Positions 17,301 to 26,300 of a DNA stretch of 64,000 bases are shown in pieces (the first letter of the stretch is position 1; each line of letters opens with the position of its first letter). Source of the DNA: a virus; IMG/VR virus record IMGVR_UViG_3300024344_003209, positions 35,224-99,223 of that record; one strand, 5' to 3'. The notes below the pieces were generated by a model. The model saw only the letters and a list, made by a program, of their open reading frames with translations. It made no database searches and was not told the DNA's origin. Made by a program: the position numbers and the translations under genes.

Positions 17301-20300
17301 CCAAGGTATTTTTAAATACATTGGGCTAGTCATAGACGATATATCTTTCTTAAAAAATACATCTCTTTTCACGCCCCTTTGATTACTAAAGAAAGTAACA
17401 CCAAATTTATATGCATCATTGTAATCTTCTATAGTTTGAAACCCTGTCTGGCCTTCTTTAGGCTCGTTTTTATTAGTGTTGAATATATTTGAAAATTTAT
17501 ACCTAGCTCCCTCATATTGAACATTAATGCCTCTCTTCTCTAATGTCCTCTCCATTTGCCATTCTTTTTCGTCAAAGTATGTTGGGTCTTCTATTAGATG
17601 AGGTATATCTAAATCTGTAAGCTTAATAAACCAATCTTCTCTTCTTTGCTTTCTTATTTCTGAATATGTTATATCGGTAGATGAAGTGAAGTCGGCTCTT
17701 TCACACGAGTAAACAGGAGAACTATAATTAATCAATTCATCCTCCTCGTTACTTTCTGAGTATTTTACATTTATTTCTCCATTTGAAATATTTGCTATCT
17801 TTAAATTATCAACACTTGCTACTTCTACATCTGCATTATGAGTTAAAATAAATACCTTGCTTGCGTTTGGAGTTATAGAGTATTTAGGTCTTACTAATTT
17901 TGTTCCTGCTCCCCAACTTCCAACTACATAAGAATTTTTAGAAAGTTGTAAATCCAAGCCTTCCTTTAAACAATCATTCCCTGATACGTTTAAAAACACA
18001 GTTCCAGACTGTATAGTTCCCTCTACCTCAAATGGATCTTTAAATACTATAGATTTATTCGCATAAAGAGACTTTCCGCAATAAAATCTACGAAGAAACG
18101 TTCTTTCCTCATCTAGGATGTCTTCATTATATAAGTACCTAATTAGGTCAACATAGGATTGCTTTTTAGTAATGTTGCCAACCGCAGCTTCTCCGGCTTG
18201 AGTTATGTTATATAAGTTCTTGCCTGATAAAGACGCAAACCTATATGTGTCCTCATCGGCATCATAATCCACTGTTCCTTCTAGATTGAATTTGTATACA
18301 TTTGTATCTTTTAGATTTCCCTCTATATCAAACCTATTATACAAAGACAAAGATATATTAGCTGACTTATCCAAAATATAATCAAAGTTTTTCTTTGGCA
18401 ATAATATTTTATCATTCGCCTGAGACAACCTAAACTCATCCAGCCTACAGCCTATATCCACTAAGTCAAAGCTCGTTGAACCATTATTAGCCACGCTAAA
18501 AGAAATTGGGCCTACTGCGGGTATATTTTTTACAGAGCTAGCGGCATCCATTATAGAAAATCCATTAAAAGACATAGAAATAACAGAAGGAATCCCGCTT
18601 TTTCGGTCTTGATCTACTGTATCGCTAGAAATAAAAGGAATAAAGTCAGCGCTAAAAAACTGCGGAACGCTGAAAGATCTAATGACTTGATCATTAAATA
18701 AAATAGCCTGTTTCTCGTATAACCCTTTGTCTAAATTTACTGTACCGTCTTTAATCTGCTTTATTAATCTATGTACGTTGTCTTTGTTTTTTAATACTAG
18801 AGCAGCAGAGCTAACTAGCATGTGCTTATCTTTATCTACTTGCAAGGTTTGGCTACTACCTATCAGCTTAAGGCCAAGGTTTGCTCCTGAGTTATTTATT
18901 ATGTTTGTTTGTGGTATTTCATTATTTATAATAAAACTTGAGCTCTGCCTAGTCACGGTGAAAGCCTTTAAATCTTTCCTATAAATGCCCCTCTCTACTA
19001 CTGTGCAATCAGAAGGGCCAGAAGATGCGAAAGCGTTTGAAGCATAACTTATTTTTATAAACTTACCCGACGCTAATGTTGTGTTAAAAACCGCAGACCC
19101 TTCAGGAGAGGTTATCTGTATTGAGTCTCTAGATCCATTTATTATTATAAAATCAAAATCTCTTGTTATTAACTTTCTTCTCGGTAAGGATATGTTAGTG
19201 TTATCTGCTACAGATATTATAGCTCTATTTTTTTGTTCGCCATCTACTGAGGAATCAGAGAACAAAGCTTTAGATTCTTTTATTTTTAATAACTTTGCAT
19301 CTCTTAAATCTACATTAACTAAATTTGATTGATAAACTTCTACTTCCGATTTTTCTCCTATGTCTCCTAGATTAATATCGCCATTTATATAAAAAGCAGA
19401 GAACCCAGTATCATTGTAAGCAGAAAAGTTTGGCGAAAGCAGCTCTGCTACAGAAAACTGCAAAGCTTTATTTTTTGGCAACAAAGCAGGAGTTAAATCC
19501 TGATCGTAATATTTATCAAACCTACCGCCACTGTGAGTAAAAGATCTGTAAGCCCCTCTAGACGGTATAATTTTTTCATTGATAAACGACTGCAAATGAG
19601 AAGAGAGAACAGCCGATTCAGCTCCACCGTTACCATCATAACCCTTAGCTGTAACAGACACATCCTCATATACAGTATTGACTAAATTAAGTTTAACCAA
19701 ACCCTCTTCCCCCACTCCCATGATCTTATAAATTGATTCATCGGCATGAGAAAAGTCTGTTTCGTCAGGAAGGACTAAGTAATCATTTATTTTCTTTGAG
19801 TCCGCAACGCTTAGACCTTCGTAATAAAAACCAATAGTAATTGGGCATTGAATACCAAATATGTTATATTTTTTCTCAGAATTTAAGTCTGCAGAAGAAT
19901 AAACAAAGTCATCAGAAGTGTTTGCTGGATCAGTATCTTGCTCTATCTCTATATAGGTAAAGTATTCTCCAGAGTCGTCATCAAAAGCAAATTGAGCCAG
20001 TTCAGCAGTATAAAATTTAGAGGAATGCAATTTACCTTCAGAAGTTAAGTTCTCTATACCGTAGCTATCTGCTGATTCATAATTTATATTAACATTAATT
20101 GGCTCTTTAGATATATTAGATATAAAGAATTTTGTGTTTTCATCATACGCAGCTTTACCATAGTCATCCCCTATATTACTTGAGACGTATGGCCTTAAGA
20201 AATTAATATCTCCATCTACTAAAATCTTCTTATTGTGATGTATGCTATGGTCAATAATTATATCGCCGGGTTTCATTATGAAAAACTCAGCCGTCGATCC

Positions 20301-23300
20301 TTTTGTGACTTTAGCTATTTTGCTATCTTCGTCTATATCAAAAGTATAACCATTAACTTCATTAACATTAAACAAAGTATGATTTGTTGGATCACCGTAA
20401 TTATTTTTGTCATTTATGAATGCAACTGAATCTGAGTTTAAAGTAAACCCTGTAGTATTATTAAAATTTTCAACCCTAACAGGCCTATCATGAAGATTAA
20501 CAACAGCTACCTTACCACCATTAGAGCCAACTAAATCTTCTAGGTTAGCCCAATTATTTGGTAAAACTATTTTTAAATCATCGCTATGCTCATCTGGCTT
20601 AAAGAATATAAAATTATGTTCAAGTCCTGAATCATCAGCCTTACTCAAATATTTTCTGTCTAATACGTGAAGCTCATTTTTTGGATAGTATATTATATCG
20701 CTAGCGTTAGCAACGGTAGAGTTTTGATCCTGCTCAACAAACGTGCCACCGCTAGTGTGTTTTGCAACTCTGTTCTTTTTAATTTCATACTTAGCGTTAT
20801 TATTAGTGTTAGATATAGCGACTTTACTTAAGCCCGCATTTATATAATAATCACCATCAAAATTAGAATCAGACAAGTCTGCCTTAGCATGAAACTTACC
20901 ACTTAAAAATACAGTATCCTTACCTTGAAGGCTCTCTACAGAGCAGGTATCAGTGCTGCCATCCTCTGTGTACCCTGTTACGTAATGAACGCCGGAAGGA
21001 GTACTACTGCCACTTGTGTATACGTTAGAGTAATGCTGTTGCAATGATGCAGTTTTATTTATTTCTAGAGACTCAATTAGCTGAACATTGTCAGAGAAAG
21101 TCTTTATAGCTTCCGCAGGGGCGTTATTAACTATGTCTAAACTAGAAGTGTCAATATTGTTTACATAAAAGGTATCAGTCAACCTTGAGTCCTCTTTTTC
21201 CAACCTTTCGTTAGTACTTAGAGCAGAATCTAAGTAAAGCTCTATATTATTACCATCTAAAACTTTTACAAAATATGTTTGCTTTCTAGATTCAGAAGAA
21301 TCATCATCTGCAGAAATAGTCAAGCTGAACTCAGTAGCGGTTTCTGTAGAAAGGCCTGTTTTATTTCCAAAGAAATCGTACATCTTAGTTGTACCTTTTA
21401 TATAAGCAAAAAGCCTATTTACCTCTACGTCGCCAGCCACTAACTTCCTAGAGCTAGTGTTTAAACCTAAAACATCAGAAAAACTATAAGGATAATCAAA
21501 GTTGGTTTTAATTAATTTGTAATCCGCCCCTCTATAGTAAGTAAAGTAATATGCACCACTAAGATAACAAAGAACGCTATCACCATCAGAGAAGCCTTGT
21601 GGGTTCTGCGGGGAAGTCTGGTTATGGTAATCATCCGGATCTCCAGCATAATAATGATCTGCTACTATAACCTTTTCGCAATTAAAAGTCAACTTTTGAT
21701 ATGTAGTCAAACCATGGTTTTTAAAATTAAATTTATTAGTACTAAAAGACAGGTATTCAATAAATTCACCTTCAGCATTAAACATTGTTTCCATGTTTTT
21801 CTGCGAGTACTTGTGCTCTTTTTTTGTATAAATGTCTTTTTTAATCGCCGACTCTAAATATACATTATCTACTGATCCATCTAAAACAACAAAGTCGCCA
21901 TCAGATAAATCTTGTGAATGATTTTGCGTCTTATTAGTATATACAAAATTATTATAATCAGTTTCTTTTCTTTCCGACTTATCGTACAAAAAGTTAGTAG
22001 AACTAAATTCTGCAACTTCTGATATATCAAGCAAAACATCACGAGAAGAAGATTCTGCAGGTAAGGAAGCTTTAGCTCTAGTTTTAGCTAGATTGCAAAA
22101 CACTAAATCAAACGGGTGATCATAAGTGTTGTCATTGATCGTAGGTAACTCAAGACCTAGGTCTTCGCTTCTGTTCACTATCACTTTTTCCCCAGTCGAA
22201 GAAGGTTGATCAAATTTATACCTATCTGACTGGTCTAGCTCTTCGATCACAAAAGTAAATTGATTTTTACTTCTTATAGATATAACTCTTTCTTTTGACA
22301 GCGGGGTATTATAGTAAAATCCAATCTCATCACCATACTTATCCACAAACTTAACCGACTCATCATCGGAAGATAAACCAATCAAAACATCCTCATCGAC
22401 GTCTTTTTTAGAAGTAACAAAAATTTCAAAATTACTATCGTATCTATCAGAGGCGAACTTAAAGTCTATTGAGCCACCTTGACCTGAGTAGGAATATACT
22501 CCCTGAAAGTCCTCATTGCTAACTGAGACCTCGTTAAAAACTATAGGTTTTATATCTTTAAACTCGAAGTCAGACCCATTAAATTTAATTCTAGTGCCAA
22601 GACTATTGCTTGGGGCAGTGTACTTCAAGACTCCATTTATAAAAATTCTCATCACAGGAGTAATCCAGTCCTCCCTGCTACCCTCTATATTAAAATTTTC
22701 TATTTGATTTCTAACTACATTTACGTATCTACCACTAGCTATAGTCCCTGTTATTTTTATGTCTACGTCTTCGTTGTGAACTATAGTGTTACCTGCAGAT
22801 GCGAAATGAGAACTAGTTAAATTTAATTGATTATAGCTTACTACTTCGATATCACTTGCCGCCCAGTTGTTATTATTATAAGTAAATTTTCTAGCTGCTT
22901 TGGGTGGTATATAATCTGTCAGTTTAGAGTTAACTGTATGACTAGAATTTTCTGCTAAAACTTTAGTCTCGTAATTAGTTGCGTTAAGGAAAGTTATATG
23001 CTGGCTGTTAGATAAGTTGTTTGGTAATATTAAATCTGCACTGCAATCAATAACCCCTGTTATGTTAGCATCATCGTTTGTCAGCTTTATCTTGTCGTGC
23101 TCCATTATTATAGCATTGCTATCTACGCTACCATTAGTAACACTAAGAGAACTAGTCGAAAGATTGATCACTTTATTAGTGCTGCCGCCAGCTATCGTAA
23201 CTTTAGAGCAATCTTCTACGACAACTGGGTCATTTGTATCTGTTATTGTGGCAACAGGAATAGGTGTTTCTACGCTTCCGTCATTAGCTGTTATATTTAA

Positions 23301-26300
23301 TACATCAGCTGGAATCGAGCCAACAGGATTTGATGATGCGGTATTAGCTACACTAGCCCCGGAAACTATAAAAGTTTTACCTTTGTCATCTTCTGTGGCT
23401 ATTAAGTTGCTAGTTATAATTGGGGGGTTGTAAAAGTTGTCTACAGGAGAAAAAGTGAGACTACTAACGCTTGTTAGGGTTGAGGTGCCTCCATCACCAG
23501 TAGTAGCTGAAGAGCAAGAAAAATTAATTATTTTGTCATTATTATCTTTTAGTTCGTCGAAATGACTTCCAGTTATAGATGGGGTTACAAAAGCTCTTGT
23601 CTCTTCAGCAGGAAGTCCAAAAAGCTCAGCGTCTCTTTGGGTTCCTAAATAGCTATCTTCTTTTCTTGTCAATAGTAAACCGCTAGGCTTAGGCCCTAAT
23701 ACGGTATTTATGTTAGATAGAGAACTAGAAAAGCCTCCATTTTTACGTATCCTGACACCAGTTAAGCCAGCTAAAGATATAGGTTTAGATGTTAAAGACG
23801 ACTCACTAGATACAACATCACCATCTACGTTAGTTTGCAAAGTTTCTATTTTTAACTCGCTAACCAAGTCTTTATATATATTTTCACTTGTATTTTTTAT
23901 TAAATAATACTCCCTTGTAGGATCAAGAGTAACGACAGCATCTCCGGCTGAATCTATAACTGTATCGCTAGCCTGCTGTGTTATATTCACAAGAGTCTGG
24001 CTAGTTGGCATAGTCACATCTAAAGGTAAGAAATTAATCTTTTTGATTACTTTAGTTAAATCATTTTCTAATTCTATATTCTGTTTCTTTTTTATTCTAA
24101 ACTCTATTTCTTCTGGTCTATACTTTCTAGTTATATCTGTCCTCATTAATATATAAGGTATGGAGTTTACTACTTGTATATTATTGAAAGAGTCGGCTCT
24201 GTTTTCTGTATAATCATTATTATAAAAAATTCTCTGCTCAACAGAAGTTGATGTAGGCTCGACATCTGACCAAGTCGTACCGGAATTCAAAGAGTATTGC
24301 AATTCATAATCCCAACCCCTTTGAGAGCTATAAGAATCTTTAGTGCCAAGATCTCCTATTAGTACCGCATTTTTAGTATATATTTTATATACGTATTTAG
24401 TTATTCTTAATCTAGATCCAGCGGAGAACGCTCTTCTGTCTATGTCGTCTCTACTTGTTATGTAGTTGCCTCCCTTAATGTTGGATCTTATAAAACCTAT
24501 ATCTTCCCCCGCCACATCTTCATAAAGGTAAGGGGCAGCTAGGAAGTCTTTCTTTGCGTCTTTTGCTCCGTCTTTGTATTTATAACTTTCAAATCTTATT
24601 CTGTCTATATCGCTTATTGATGTTATAGGAGAACCTTCATAATTTTTATTTATATGAGGGTTATTTGGTGCTTGATATGCGTACCCCCTTATATAATTAA
24701 TCATAGCCCTACTTGAGCTAACGCTTAAATTATCTGACTCTGAAGATGAAGCGAGCCACTCACCCATATGGTAGGTATCTTCCTCGTTTGTATTTTCTTT
24801 GTACTCGTTAGGTGGAGCTACATTGTTAAAAGAATTTTTATTTGTTATCCAGTTTCCGGGAACAACTTCTCTTCTAGATAAGAATCTTAAAAGCTTATAC
24901 GACCTAGGGTTAGCTTCTTTCTCTAATACTGGCGGAGAAGGCTTAGCGAACGTCCCATTTATCTCATTCGATTTACCAACATAAAGCCTAATGTTATAAA
25001 GCCTACCAATAAAACCATCCCCAATAACTAAAGATTTATTATTTTTTGCCTCTAAGTCATTAAATTCAAAAGCATTATTTGTTTTCTCTTTGCCATCGAC
25101 AAATAATTTTAAATCTATTTGTTTAGTTGACTTATTAAAAGTTGCAGATATAGCAACATGATGCCAAGTATCATTAGTTAAAGCTGACCACGTTATCGCA
25201 TCTTGTCCAGATATTTTAAATTCTAATACATGGTTAGGCTTCATTGAAACTTCTATAACACCAGATTTGGTAATTATTTTTTTATCTTGAGATCCGTTAG
25301 GCTTTATCCAAAAGTCCAAAGAGAAATTACCTTTTAAGATATTAAAAGATCTATGGCTACCTAAATCAAGCTTATCTCCGGCATCAAAGACCATAGCTTG
25401 GACAGATGTGCCAGATACAGTATCTGAAGTTGTAGTTACATGAGGATTATTGCTATCATCTTCATTTACGTTGTCTATCTTATGCTCAAACTTAGACCAA
25501 TCATAAATAGAGTTGCTGGCTTTAGATTTTAATATTAGACTATCAGCGGATTCATTAACGGTCCTTATGTTGGTTTTATTAGTAGTGATCCTTGACTTAG
25601 TCCACTCGAGAGCCCTTATTTTAAGGTTGCTTGAAGGATTATTAAACGTTGAATTTTTTAAATTCACAGTTAAGCTAGAAGAGTCTAAAGCTTCTAAAGC
25701 TGGGCATACTTGAGACCAATCGCTAGTTCCGTCCTTTGCTTGTATCTCATAATAAACTCCCGCAGTGGGATTCTTTATTGTTATGCTCCTTTCTCCTGCA
25801 GTTGACCCAGCGAAAGTCAAAGGGTCGGATGCATTTCCCTCTCCAGTAACAGAAATACCATCGTAAGACAAAACCCCTATTGCTTCATTTGCCCTAGAGA
25901 CCCTATTGTTAACCAAGCTACATCTAAAATTGTCAGGCTGGTAAGTGTATACGCTATCTGTGTTAACTAAATCTATGTCAGTTATTTCGTAGTTGCTATT
26001 ATTAGAATAGTGAAACTCATCTCTAACTTCGTTATTCAACAAAAAGTAAGAAGGGTCTTTAAAAGGAAACACTTGTTGTGAAATATGAGGCTTTTGGTAG
26101 ACCTGAGTCATATATAACTTCTCCTCACCTAAAGCTTCTGGGTTTCTGGTAGAGGGGTTAATAGAGAATGGACTTAGAGCCTGCCCTTGTTTAGAAGAAA
26201 AAACAGAAGGAGAATAGTTATTAGCCTGAGTAGAATTATCAGAATCAATATATATATCTCTTTCTAAATAGAAAACAGTAGAGTCACCTAATTCACTAGC

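Noticed and set aside
23017-23433. Plus-strand 138-codon ORF within the giant gene, and similar ORFs at 46478-46903 and 49733-50104
   Set aside because: They are antisense shadows of long, well-supported genes; low-complexity Ser/Leu/Pro composition and no ribosome-binding sites.
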